Shown here piece after piece: positions 45,995 to 57,195 of a stretch of 64,000 bases of DNA. A model generated the notes under the pieces. It saw only the letters and a list, made by a program, of their open reading frames with translations. It was not told the DNA's origin and searched no databases. The number at the start of each line of letters is the position of its first letter. The stretch's first letter is position 1. Both the position numbers and the translations under genes were made by a program. This stretch comes from Cyrtodaria siliqua (Eukaryota; Mollusca; Bivalvia; Adapedonta; Hiatellidae): NCBI GenBank assembly GCA_037043455.1, contig JAWPHD010005104.1, positions 106,646-170,645 of the forward strand, in the 5' to 3' direction.

Positions 45995-46145
45995 TGCTTA
46001 ACCCGGGGCTAGAGGGCGTGAATGGTAGCGAGCACTTTTCGCTACCGTTCACGAACAGTCTCAATCAAACCGAGACTGCAATATGTTTAGTATTTATCGT
46101 TTTCGACGATTTCCAGATTTATCCTTTCATACTTTTTTCTATACC
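45995..46145 (+). mobile_element. TH element, subfamily A, strong hairpin 2
   Basis: AACCCGGGGCTAGAGGGCG, then hairpin 2 with extended arms (GTGAATGGTAGCGA with TCGCTACCGTTCAC), hairpin 1 (CAGTCTC/GAGACTG), CGATTTCCAGATTTATCC. Hairpin 2 is 14 bp here, with one T.G. Confidence 0.85.
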
Positions 46146-47070
46146 GAAACACAATGTATGTTGCACAATGGATACATAATGCATGGTACAATACACCAAA
46201 CAAAACATCATATTGACATTATTGATTAGTGTAAATACATCGCCTTGGTCTGTACGACGTTGTCATGGAGTTGAACCTCAATGAACCTCCATGACAAACA
46301 TGTCGTGAAGTAATCAATAGCATCTGGCACTTGTGAGCGATCGAATTGTATAGGCCAGAAATGTGTCGAGAACGCATAACGTGATCAATAATAGACGAAA
46401 TATCCGGTCGGCATTAGAAGTGAAGCGTTCACAATATAGAATTAAACAGCTTCTGGTTTCAAGTCCTTAAATATTTTATGTAAATATTTGAATGGATTCA
46501 CAATGGATACATAACAAATAGTGAAATTGTGATACCTTTCTATGCACAATGTTATAAAATGTACATGACGAATGAAATAATACAATTAAGAGGCATACCT
46601 ATTTGTTAAACACATACATGTATTATTTATTTTAAAAATGCATTTGTTTAGCCTAGAACTGTATATGTTAAACGTATTTGCAATCGGTTGAACGTAAATG
46701 TAAAACACATATTTATAACTATGCTACTCGATATGTATATCTTTGCTAAAGTACACGAATGTTTTCAAATTAGATAGAATACTACTGGTACACAACAACC
46801 GTGTTAATTTCTAAAAAATATATAAATGGAACATGCATCTGTTACATGCTGTTAAATACGAATGAGCAAGAGACAAATGATTTTCCTTCTTTAAGTATAA
46901 TAGAATATGTTGGAAAATAAAAACAGCTTCCTTTAACAACAACACCAATAAAAAATATACTTATACTTTAAATAAACAATCATTATGCAGATACATTACA
47001 TTTAACCAAAACGAATATGATGCCTAGAGGTTCACACTCAAAAATATTTAAATAATTCAAATATCATATA
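46146..47070. other. unassigned AT-rich stretch
   Basis: Only a small hairpin (TCATGGAG/CTCCATGA, about 46264-46294). Nothing else recognised. Confidence 0.5.
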
Positions 47071-47583
47071 TAGAGGATCTTAAACGAGTGCCCATTTCAT
47101 ATAAGATTTATGAAACGAGTTATGAATTCTTTTAATTTTAACGAGCCTTTTTGCGAGTTAAAATTAAGTATAATTCATAACGAGTTTCATAAATCTTATA
47201 TGGAATGGGAACGAGTTTAAGATCCCTTTTATCACATAACATTGCAATCGAAATGAGGTAAAAAATAATTCAGATGTACATAGAACCGCCACGACGTCAG
47301 ACACACGTCATACAATATGTGACGTCGTAACGTCGCGTCTCACACATAACGTTGCGTATAAAAAAGTTCGTATTTTACCTCTTTACAAAATAGCAGTTTA
47401 GGCCAACTTTTTAACAAACCAACAACAATGTTTTGTATAACCAGCATGATTTTTATAAGCTGTCACAAATAATAAGTTTATGTCTCAGATCTGGGTGAAT
47501 TTATAATAAATAAAATAGTATCAGTTAATAAACGTGCGTAGTGTTACAGGTTTAACTCATTCAATCAAAATCGTTCCAGGTTG
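47071..47583 (+). mobile_element. GA-palindrome element, subfamily II (plus copy)
   Basis: The palindrome is 47075-47225. CGAG sites at 47085, 47116 and 47142 on the left arm face CGAG at 47212, 47181 and 47154 on the right arm. All intervening segments pair nearly perfectly. Then TTTTATCACATAACATTGC, ACGACGTCAGACACACG, TATGTGACGTCGTAACG, GTTGCGTATAAAAAAG, TAGCAGTTTAGGCCAAC, to ATCGTTCCAGGTTGC. Antiparallel relative of 3911-4430. Confidence 0.85.
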
Positions 47584-48229
47584 CAAAGGGAGGTAATTTT
47601 AAAATTCTGAAATTTCGACTATTTTTGTATGAGAATAACAATCGTTTGCGAACACATTTCAGCGGTTTTTGTACAACGACAGAAAGGGAAATTGTTGTCA
47701 ATGCCAACAATTAAATTTGTTTAAAGCAATTCGTTTGTATAATGACATAAGTTATAGAATCTTGAATATTTGGTCTCTGTAAATCATATACTCATTTTCC
47801 ATCCATAAACAACGGCAGTAAAAGGAGTGTACGTAATATGATTAGATTTAAAATGAGAAAATATGGTCCAATATCAACCACAGAACCGACACGAAATGGC
47901 ACACATCTGCACTGTATCACAAACTTAAGCAAATGGGACAATTAAATATTGAATGAACAGGGCAATATACAGCACAAAGAGTGGAGAAGACATGGTTAGC
48001 AACTGAACAGTCATTAGGAAAATACGGCCTACCATACTGGATAGCTTAAATACATTTAATGTGTACTCAACCTCGCTATTATCTTTTATTCATCGCCCAG
48101 ATTGACAAGGCAGTGTAAGTAAAAGTAAATCCCATTAAAATGAAATCTCTAACTGTTTAGTCAACATCTAGAGACATTTTCAAACGATACAGCTAAAACT
48201 TGTAAAGATATTTATTAATTAACCTAACT
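47584..48229. other. unassigned AT-rich stretch
   Basis: Starts with AAAGGGAGGTAATTTTAAAA, resembling a block of repeat J, but the similarity does not extend. Nothing else recognised. Confidence 0.45.
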
Positions 48230-48575
48230 ATATTAGCCTTGTTTTACTAGAAACTCTACACACAATACGACGCAAACTAGGCCAATATGAACCGGAAGTC
48301 GGCCAATATGAAAAAACAAGGCTAATATGAAGAAACTCGCCAATACGAGATTTAAGTGACGTCATTCACGTTAAGAAACGTCATTCGCGCTCGCTTTTTG
48401 ACATATAAATGAAATTAACGCTACTATAAATAAACGCAAAGTATGTCAAAATAATTTGATTAAAAAAAAATTATACTGTAGTGGCTGTTAATTAATAAAA
48501 TTGTAATTAATTAAGTATTTTCATATTGTCCGAGTTATAACTGGGCCAATATGAAAACACTTAATTAATAACATC
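48230..48575. repeat. GGCCAATATGAA motif cluster with palindrome
   Basis: The motif (G)GCCAATATGAA recurs near 48281, 48301, 48320 (GGCTAATATGAAG) and 48543, and inverted at 48515. The segment 48495-48570 folds as TTAATTAAGTATTTTCATAT opposite ATATGAAAACACTTAATTAA. Likely a MITE-like element. Ends unclear. Confidence 0.6.
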
Positions 48576-48838
48576 ATACAAATAAATAACAAGAAACTCC
48601 TCAGCCTGTATTCAGAATTTTACAATACTTTCCAGTGAAATAGTGGATTTTATGATTAAAATACAACCTTATATTTTCATTGTCTATATTTCACATGTTA
48701 AAATATAACATATTTTCACTCAAAAGACGTCATGCAACTGTTGTTTACGTGGTTGTCAATATAAACGTCATTGTTTTGGCGCATTATATTTTTATGCATA
48801 AGTTTCAAGGTTGTGAGTATATGTGTTGGTTTGTAGTA

Positions 48839-48904
48839 AATATAGGATTTATTTTCATCTCGAAGTGAGAAAACTCAAATATTGATGAAAATAAATCCTA
48901 TATT
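48839..48904. repeat. perfect 21 bp inverted repeat
   Basis: AATATAGGATTTATTTTCAT(C) at 48839-48859 and its exact complement at 48884-48904, with a 24-base loop. Confidence 0.9.
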
Positions 48905-48909
48905 CTCTC

Positions 48910-50365
48910 GAGACAAACAAATATCCTCTATGTACCGGACAATCAAAACAGCTGCGGCCAAAGAGAAGACCAATCTAGGATGCGACCAAACTAATCGGCA
49001 CCTGCCACCTTCAGTCCAGTGTTTCAGAAGGTGGATTCATGGAGTCCCGTAGTTCACACAACAGAAAAAATAACCTAGAGAATAGCTGCATAGGTGTCAA
49101 TCACTAAGCACGAGGTGCGTTGCAATACTAAAGGGTATATTCGTGCCTGGCGAATTTTCTGATTAATTTTGTAAAATGGTCAGGTAACCCGTCAGACACA
49201 TTTCAAGCACATGGACCATGTAATGAGTACTATCTTTATTACCTCTCTCGAGAACATATTATTTTCTGTATCGGTGTATCATTGGACTAAGCTAACTCAA
49301 GTTCAAACAGTTGTGTTAAACTTTAAAATTTCTCTGATTCCTTTTAGTTTGCAATGCACAGGGATGTCTCGACCGTTTGTATCGGGCGTATACGAGTGAT
49401 ACAATAATGGCTGTGTTGGGCTGTATCAACGGTCGGATCGCTGTTTTGTCTAACCAAATGTTTTTTGAGCACTGTGTTACTGTAAAGATATTGACACTCA
49501 TTAAAGCCAAGTCTCGTGGATAGTATATTTGTTCCTAGGTTTTTCAATGACTCGGAAATGTTTTTCTTTAACTTATAAATACATATAAATGTATTGCTTA
49601 CACATGTACATGTAAAGCAAACAATGAACGAGTATGCTCGCTTACGCACCACAATAAAGATTCGTTTGTACAACTATTTCTACTTTGTTATGGTTATTTT
49701 CTAATAATGTTGGTGTATATTACAATCAATGTTCGTGAGAGCATTCATTAAATGAAAATCAAATGCAAACCCAATAATAGAAAGTGGCTTGGGCGAACAT
49801 AATATGCATCAAACTACAGCAATCAGGAAACAGTATAACTCGTTACACATTGTTTCCAGTGACATGAACAACATCAGCTGACATCATACTATTCAGTGAT
49901 GGTAACATTACATTGCAAAACGTGCATGATAAAGCCATAGGACATTCACTGACATGTCGAAGTTATGCATGTATATTTATTTTGCACGAAATGCTGCAAG
50001 TTCCTTTATGATTGGTCAACGTGCTATAACACGACCTTGGACGTTTACGTATGCAATTTCTATGTCACGTGTCAGTGACAGATGTTTCAACGTGAGCTTT
50101 ACAAGGCACGTTATTATTTGTGTCAGATCGAATGTAACAAAGCATGTCTTGTAAACAGCTGAATGTAACTAGAAGCTGACTTCAAACTTGCTGCAATTAA
50201 AAGGTCGTTAATCAATAAATATGATAGTCTAACCTGATTTTATTGGCGCAAAGTCTCTTTGATGCATTTTGTTTATACAACGGTGTATTTAGTTAAATTT
50301 GAAATGCTATTTTTATTGTGTATCTGACAATAGACAACAGTTCATGTGAATGCATGTGTGTATAT
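48910..50365. other. unassigned stretch
   Basis: No repeat or gene recognised. Overlapping short frames around 49211-49673 and 49954-50154 lack motifs. Confidence 0.45.
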
Positions 50366-50367
50366 AC

Positions 50368-50640
50368 AGATATAAAAATCGAACAGGAAAAGTAGCATTC
50401 AAGGACGACAGTCAGCCACAAACACACACAGAAACAAAGAACAACTTTAAAGATGAATAAAAAGCCAAATAAGACGTCACAAAAGGGTTGACAATAGAGC
50501 TACCACTTTAGAACGGTCAGTGGCTAAAAAAGCCGTTTGTTCTAGGTTCTAGGTTCCAGGTTCTAGGGTGCACCAAACTCCACCCACTTATCCTACTGTC
50601 AATCCAATAAAAGGGGATGGTGTAAATAATTTTTTTTCCA
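50368..50640 (-). mobile_element. RT-element 3' tail fragment
   Basis: AAAATCGAACAGGAAAAGTA, GCATTCAAGGACGACAGTC, ACTTTAAAGATGAATAAAAA, GGGTTGACAATAGAGCTACC, AGAACGGTCAGTGGC, GGGTGCACCAAACTCC, CCAATAAAAGGGGATGGTG. It supplies the uninterrupted order used to recognise the insertion at 24.78 kb. Confidence 0.9.
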
Positions 50641-50643
50641 TAT

Positions 50644-51116
50644 TTAAAGGGACATAAGACAATCTTGTTATATTTTTTTCTGACTCTGATTTTGAAAGCA
50701 AACATCTATTACCTATTATGAATTATTCTAATTTGAGACATTTTATATTTGACGCACATTGTATGAGGTTTAAATTCAAGACAACCAGTATTGTGAATTT
50801 TTAAATTATGTGTATGTTATCTCAAGAAATATTGTTATGTCGTTATATTTAGAAAATGTGCATGTTTTTTAAAAAACAAAATGTAATTCATCGGAGTAAA
50901 CAGCGGTGTTAGAGAAACCAAATAATACATTGTGTTTTGTTTGATGTGTTTATATTTATCACTCAAACTTCAAAATTGTGATGTAATCATTTTAAAATAG
51001 TCAATGTACACTCCGTTGTGAAAACGCCCATATCAGACATATAATATTCAGTTAAACGAAAGTTCAACATACCGTAGTGCTTTTAATTTCCTTAACATAT
51101 AGAAACGTCCCTTTAA
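50644..51116. mobile_element. TTAA-flanked inverted-end element
   Basis: TTAAAGGGACATAAGACAATC at the left and AACGTCCCTTTAA at the right, with TTAA at 50644-50647 and 51113-51116. Only the outer ~8 bases and a CAATCTTG block resemble the 8.3 kb MITE. The inside differs, so it is a different subfamily or chance pairing of ends. Confidence 0.6.
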
Positions 51117-51370
51117 GATAATTATTAAGATCTCATAGGCAGAGAACTCAGGACAACATAAGTTTTAAAAAAATATGTGTCCAAAGAAAAAGTTTATTAA
51201 GCATTCAATCTTTAGGTAAAGCATGTGTTACCCTGTTTAATGGCGGAGGCAGGTCAGTAAACGCAGGTAAACACCTAGCATAAAGACAAAATCTTATATT
51301 TTATTTTGTTCAGGAAGAGAGTACGTATGTACCAGTGTACACATTACGTGGTCCCATCTTAATTTCATTT

Positions 51371-51581
51371 GTGGAGTGGGTGGTCCAGTGGTAGAACGCC
51401 GAACTCCAGATCGAGAGGTCGTGGGTTCGATCCTCGCCGCGGCGACGTATTTATCCTTGAGCAAGTTAATTAATCCACATTGCTTAGTACTGGTTCTACC
51501 CAGGAAGCCATCGAGAGTGATTAATCTAAGTTGCAAGAACATGTTTCGCAATCGATGTAAAATAAATATGTTTGAAACTTA
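51371..51581 (+). mobile_element. tRNA-derived SINE, complete with target duplication
   Basis: tRNA-like head: A-box-like TGGTCCAGTGGTAGAACG (51381-51398), anticodon-loop-like ACTCCAGATC (CCA, as in tRNA-Trp), B box GGTTCGATCC (51424-51433). Then a non-tRNA body with GAGCAAGTTAATTAATCC, TGCTTAGTACTGGTTCTACC, CAGGAAGCCATCGAGAG, and a short A/T-rich end. It is flanked by AATTTCATT at 51361-51369 and 51582-51590, a target-site duplication. The acceptor stem does not close, so this is a SINE and not a tRNA gene. It was presumably transcribed by RNA polymerase III and mobilised by a LINE. Confidence 0.9.
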
Positions 51582-51586
51582 AATTT

Positions 51587-51760
51587 CATTAAGCGATGGG
51601 AAAGCTTTATGAACATGATTTTAAAACGGATATTTCGACAATAAAACACATTTAAACAATTTTTGTACTGAAAAAAAATGCGGTAACCTGTTTCAAATTA
51701 CCTATTAAATGCCTTAACTTTTTAAGCCAAAATTAAGGTTTTATTTCATACCCCAGCCAA
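51587..51760 (+). repeat. interspersed repeat G, copy 1
   Basis: AAGCGATGGGAAAGCTT, CGGATATTTCGACAATAAA, AAAAAATGCGGTAACCTGTT, AAAATTAAGGTTTTATTTCA. It matches 54024-54225 in the same orientation. The SINE lies against its left edge. Confidence 0.8.
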
Positions 51761-51906
51761 CCCCGTTTTCGCTTCTTGGAGAAGGGGTTGGATGGGGTAT
51801 GAAAGTTAATACTCGGACCACGTAATGAGGTATTGAAATAGTTCGTATTTATGTTATTTATACTTGGTAGAGAAATAAACGGACCGTAATTGATGTTAAA
51901 CATTGG

Positions 51907-52648
51907 AATAGGCCATAGGCGTCGTAATGTTATACTTCCATAGACGTCGTAATGTTATACTTCCATAGGCGTCGTTATGTTATACTTCCATAGACGTAAT
52001 AATGTTATACTTCCATAGGCGTCGTAATGTTATACTTCCATAATCGTCGTATTGTTATACTTCCATAGGCGTCGTAATGTTATACTTCCATATGCGTCGT
52101 AATGTTATATACTTCCATAAACGTCGTAATGTTATATTTCCATAGGCGTCGTTATGTTATACTTCCATAGACGTAATAATGTTATACTCCAATAGACGTC
52201 GTAATGTTATACTTCCATAAGCGTCGTAATGTTATATACTTCCATAGGCGTCTTAATGTTATACTTCCATAGACGTCGTAATGTTATACTTCCATAGGCG
52301 TCGTTATGTTATACTTCCATAGACGTAATAATGTTATACTTCCATAGGCGTCGTAATGTTATACTTCCGTAGGCGTCGTATTGTTATACTTCCATAGGCG
52401 TCGTAATGTTATACCTCAATAGACGTCGTAATGTTATACTTCCATATGCGTCGTAATGTTATATACTTCCATAGACGTCGTAATGTTATACTTCCATAGG
52501 CGTCGTAATGTTATACTTCCATAGACGTAGTAATGTTATACTTCCATAGACGTAGTAATGTTATACTTCCATAGGCGTCGTAATGTTATACTTCCATAGA
52601 CGTCGTAATGTTATACTTCCATAGGCGTCGTAATGTTATACTTCTATA
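51907..52648 (+). repeat. minisatellite, about 30 copies of 25 bp
   Basis: Unit CATAGGCGTCGTAATGTTAT, ACTTC, with variants CATAGACGTCG, CATAGACGTAATAATG and a few 27-29 bp units (extra TA in TTATATACTTC). Blocks of several variants repeat (GGCGTCGTTATG followed by GACGTAATAATG at about 51958, 52146 and 52300), indicating higher-order duplication. No spacers, so not CRISPR. Confidence 0.95.
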
Positions 52649-52659
52649 TATAATAGGAC

Positions 52660-53735
52660 ATGTACATAAGTGTTACTTTAAAAGCCGAAAACTCTATTAA
52701 ACTTGAGAACAAATTGACCGAGAAATTATATCGTAAATGACATATGGGTCAGTGCCAAAATCGGGTAAAGCTTTTAAGAATAAAGGAGACATAATCCATA
52801 TCGTATTTAAATGCTTATATCACTGGATAGAGGCACGTGTGCAAAATTTGAATCCGAATATTGTTTTTAATTTGAATGAAAAATGATAGAGAAAAAATAT
52901 CGAAACAGACCCAACCGTCCGTGTACATTTAAAAGTATACATTGCATTCTACGCCGCTGTGATATTGACATTTTTAGTATTGATTTAATTTGTGACATAA
53001 TTCTATATCATGTTTGGCTCAAAATATTTTTTTTTATTTGAATGTATTTGTCTAGAGGCTATTTTAGCCTATATCTGCTCTAGTTAAGGCTCGAGTTCAA
53101 CAGTTTGAGAAGAGCAAAGTGTTTGGTATCATTGGAAAGGTTACACCCTGGCCTTTTTTTATATTACCATGTTTAGCCCTCATTTTGCACGTGACAAGAG
53201 AAAATCGAAGTTAAAGGTCATGCCCCTTTATCACGTTTTTTTTCAGGTCAAAATGAAAATGTACCATCATTGCTTTATTTTAAAAGATAACAAAAGGTAT
53301 ACAGTGGTGTATGATACGTTAAACATAAATTTAATATATTTATATTAATGTCAGTTTGGACTGCTATTTTTTGTAAATAACGCAGATAAAGTTAACGTTA
53401 TTAATATTAATATTATTAACGTTGTTCTGAAGTCATTTTTTTGAAGTGTGAAATATATTTTTATTTTCCTGCTAGTTTTCATGTCGACCAAAATGCGGTT
53501 AAAACATTTGTTTAATGCATGCAGTTGGAAAGTTACGAGACATCCTGATGCCAAAGCTAAAGGCTCCTATTTTACGATTTTGTTAAATGAAATTTCAGAA
53601 TTGAACATAGTATTTTATAGATTCAGTTGATAAGGAATGCCACCTGATAAGGAAATGAATGCTAATTTGAAAAGGAAAATGAATTGTTGATACCTTCAAT
53701 AAATATCTGATATGTTATATGGGTGCCGGTGTGGC
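52660..53735. other. unassigned AT-rich stretch
   Basis: Nothing recognised. An AT-palindrome-like TATTAATATTAATATTAT lies near 53400. Confidence 0.5.
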
Positions 53736-53739
53736 GGTC

Positions 53740-54680
53740 CCTGAATTGAATTGAATTGAATGTTGTTTAACGGCTTATCCACACTATATAGGTTATTTAG
53801 AGCCGCCCCAGAGAGAGGGGAAGGATACATAGGAATCCGGGAACCGTGCCCTACTCATTTTATCGAATAGATTCCTATGGTTCTTCAACGTGCTCGGAGG
53901 ATAGATCGTAGTCTAAATACTGATTTCCTGTTTTACATTTTAAAGCACTTTAAATGGACACACAGAAATCTTGAAGTATATAATTATCAAGGATTATTTG
54001 TTTTTAATCCAGGATTAATTCTCACTACTTTAATTCAATTAAGCGATGGGAAAGCTTATATTAGCAGGATTTTATTACGGATATTTCGGCAATAAATCAC
54101 GTTTAAAAATATTTTTTACTAAAAAAAATGCGATAACCTGTTGAAAATTATATACCTGTTAAATGTTGAAATTTACAGTATGCAAACTTTTTATGTCAAA
54201 ATTAAGGTTTTATTTCATTAACTTCTATTTTTTTCTATTCTATAGCCGCCCCAGAGAGAGGGGTTATTATCAAATAGATTCCTGCGGTTCTTTAACGTGC
54301 TCGGAGGATAGACCGATACACGGGACCGCCCAGTTTACGTCCCCATCCGACGGACGAGGCTAAGGGAAAGTGTCCTGCCCAAGAACACACCAACGAAACT
54401 CAGTGGCACCACGGAGGATTGAACCCGGTTCAAGCTTCACAGGGAAACAAGTTGTGTTGGAATGTCCTTCAGCAACACAGTCTCCAGCCTCGTTCGTCAG
54501 ATGAGACGTAAACCGAACTGTTCCGTTTATCGGAGTATATCCTCTTGAACACGTTAAAGAACGATAAGAATGTTAATATCCGTTAGTAAGAATTCCCACA
54601 TGCCTATATATTATAACTCTGTCTCTGGAGCGGCCCTAACTAGCAGGTACTGCGTGGATGAGCCGTTAAGCAACGCGTGC
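53740..54680. mobile_element. inverted-end element with internal duplication and SINE-like core
   Basis: Begins with a GAATT pentamer run. Ends 53761-53820 (GTTGTTTAACGGCTTATCC, AGCCGCCCCAGAGAGAGG) and 54616-54675 are imperfect inverted copies of about 60 bp. Inside, AGCCGCCCCAGAGAGAGGGG and GATTCCTATGGTTCTTCAAC-like blocks recur at 53801/54244 and 53870/54276, a duplication of some 400-440 bp. The core has AGTGTCCTGCCCAAGAACAC and GGAGGATTGAACCCGG (a reverse-strand B-box-like GGTTCAATCC), typical of invertebrate SINE-related sequence. Confidence 0.65.
54024..54225 (+). repeat. interspersed repeat G, copy 2
   Basis: Second copy of the 51587-51760 repeat, embedded in the element above: TTAAGCGATGGGAAAGCTTA, CGGATATTTCGGCAATAAAT, AATGCGATAACCTGTTG, AAATTAAGGTTTTATTTCA. 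Confidence 0.8.
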
Positions 54681-55440
54681 TATACGTAAATAACAATAGA
54701 AATAGGATCGCAATAATGATTTTCAGTTTATATTTGTTCTTTTGATTTATTATTTCACGATATATTTTCCTTTTGTCGCAATTGTAATAAAAACTACTGG
54801 TATCTATGACAAATACAGCATATATGAGTATTGTTTTTACCATTTTGTTAGAACCGTAAGCAATCCAATTATGGGGAAAATGTCATGCGTTTTTAAAAAA
54901 ATAAATAGCATACGTAGGGTGTCTGCTCACTAGTATTAAAGGAACAACTGTCTTTTTTTATTGTAACATTTCCGTCTGTTGCACGACCAGTATGCTAGAT
55001 AACGCTAACGTCAAGCATATATTTTGCTGAACTGTCAAGTGCCAACGCGGTACTCATTGAGATTTTTGTGGATATGCACTCTATTCGTAATTATCTTACA
55101 CATATGATATAATGGAAATATAAACACGTATTCTTGTGCCGCGAATACCACCACCTTAGAAATTCTTTGACTAGAACTTGTTATAGACAGCGGTTATATT
55201 ATCGTTAAATCTACAAAACTTATTGTGTTTAATATTTTAAATGCAAATCTCTCCCTACCAAAAATGTTCTTCTTCTCAACGTTTTGGTACACATATCTCA
55301 ATGCTTTTAACTAATTTGTAGTTTCAAGTATTACATATAAGAAATGTGAGTCTTTGCGAAAAACAGAAATGTGTGAAAACTAGAGCAACATAATTTTTGA
55401 TAGAATAGCTATATAATTCTGTAAATATCTGCATGGATGA
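54681..55440. other. unassigned AT-rich stretch
   Basis: Nothing recognised. Confidence 0.5.
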
Positions 55441-55442
55441 AT

Positions 55443-55690
55443 GAACAAGCGAACGAAACGAACGAACAAACAAATAAATAAATGAATGAATGAATGAATG
55501 AATGAATGAATTGAATGAATGAATGAATGAATGAATGAATGAATGAATGAATGAATGAATGGATGGATGGATGGATGGATGATTAATAAATGAATGAACG
55601 ATCGATCGACCGAACGAACGAACAAACAAACAACGAACGAACGAACGAACGAACAGCGATCGGACGAACGAACGAACGAACGAACAAACG
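55443..55690. repeat. tetranucleotide microsatellites (GAAT/GGAT/CGAA)n
   Basis: Consecutive runs of CGAA, GAAT (with one TTGAAT interruption at about 55510), GGAT, then CGAA again. The minus-strand frames rich in Ser-Phe-Ile-His (101 and 112 codons) are translations of the repeat. Confidence 0.95.
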
Positions 55691-55781
55691 TTCGAAGAAA
55701 TTCATGAATACATTTCAAAATTGTATGTTTCCATCAAACACCCTTGACTCCTGGAGTTAGACCAAATATGACCTGAGGTTC

Positions 55782-56100
55782 ATATGGTGACTGATTTCTG
55801 CTATTTTTCGTCTTTTCGTTACAACAAATGCAGCGCGAAAAGACAACAGAACGAAAATATGAAAAAACGACAGAACAAAAAGACGACATTTAAAGGACGG
55901 AAAAACGTCACACGCAAAAGACGACACTTCAGCTGCGAAAATACGCCATTTGATATTCGTTATTTCCTGTAGCCTTCTGTGGGACCTTCTAATCTGTCGT
56001 CTTTTCGTTCTGTCTTTCTTTCGTCTTTTCGTACTGTCGTCTTTCGTCTTTTCGCGGCGAAATAACGAAAAGACGACATGGCAGAAATCAGCCACCATAG
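55782..56100. mobile_element. MITE-like element with about 40 bp inverted ends
   Basis: The left end (TATGGTGACTGATTTCTGCT, CGTCTTTTCGTTA) is inverted at the right end (TAACGAAAAGACGACATGGC, AGAAATCAGCCACCATA). The interior repeats CGAAAAGACGAC-type words in both orientations. The 113-codon minus frame is an artefact of these words. Confidence 0.85.
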
Positions 56101-56469
56101 GTTAATGATTTAACACGCTATATATACAACCTATTTGTCTTTTTTTCTGAGAAGATTTTTTGTAAGGATTTTTTCATATATATATCTAAGGAAACATGTG
56201 AAATCTCTATACATGGGGCTTTGTTTGAACAAGCTTGATGGTCCAATACCTAGGAATCATTTCGGAGCAAACACTTTGCTCATGTGTGATAATACGCGAA
56301 AGGTGATTTATAAATAAACAAGAAATAAGATATTTAAATGTTACATTCATTTGTTTTTCATTTAATTCTTGTGAAACAGAGTCATTACCGTTGACCTGAA
56401 TTTACTCTTGTCAAATACAAAATCCGGACTGATCACTGTTACAACGACAAAGACAAGTAAATACCATTT

Positions 56470-57195
56470 CGAGTGATACCATTCTCAATGATACTTTCAA
56501 AATATTGAACTCGACTCAAACTTCTTCCAGTGGTCGATATATAGACGTATATTCCGTAAAGGCTGACGGCGATGGGCAGACGAGACGGCGGATGGGCAGA
56601 CGAGACGGCGATGGGCAGACGAGACGGCGGATGGGCGGACGGACGACGGAAAAACAGGTATCAATATATTACCTCACCTATGAACCTTTGGCTCGTGTTA
56701 GCTTATTACCGAAAGTAGTTTTATACACAAAAAACGATAATAATGCTTTTCAAAAAGTACATGTCATTTTTTATTTAATTATAATTCTGAAAAAGGGTAA
56801 TGAACTTTGACCTCAATTTTCCCCGATTACATCCGAAATCATGGGTGAACTGATATACGGTGATAAGTCTTCGTTCGAGTCCAGTACGACGACACGACAA
56901 AGGCGGGAGAATACCCTTTCGATTATAATTATCTCGTTGCTGCCCGCAATATTTTGAACTCGACTCGCAGTTTCATGGAGTGGTTATTAAACATTCGTCC
57001 GGACAGACAGCAAATGGTTTGACGCACGGCGGATTGGCGGACGGACGGACGACGAACAAAGACATCACCGTATATCAGCTCATCCCTAAGCCTTTTTACT
57101 TATGTTTGCTTATGACCGAAATATGCTTCGATACCTGTCACTATGCTCCTCGTAAAATGTTGAACTCGACACAAAAATCGTCGAGTGGCCTCTAG
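56470..57195 (+). repeat. diverged duplication with ACGG/GACGG-rich minisatellite
   Basis: Two related units, each with AATATTGAACTCGACTC-like, GTGGT, GGACGGACGACG, ACCGAAA blocks (about 56500-56720 and 56950-57130), and a third partial start at 57157. The first unit contains a ~20 bp repeat, GATGGGCAGACGAGACGGC (56573-56640). Frames through it are not supported as genes. Confidence 0.65.

Noticed and set aside
51371..51446. A functional tRNA-Trp gene
   Set aside because: The anticodon-loop and B-box match, but the acceptor stem does not pair, the D arm is altered, and a SINE body with target duplication follows.
51907..52648. CRISPR array
   Set aside because: Units are contiguous with no unique spacers and the sequence is eukaryotic; it is a minisatellite.
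55324..55718. Ser-Phe-Ile-His-rich proteins on the minus strand
   Set aside because: Translations of GAAT/CGAA tetranucleotide repeats in two frames.
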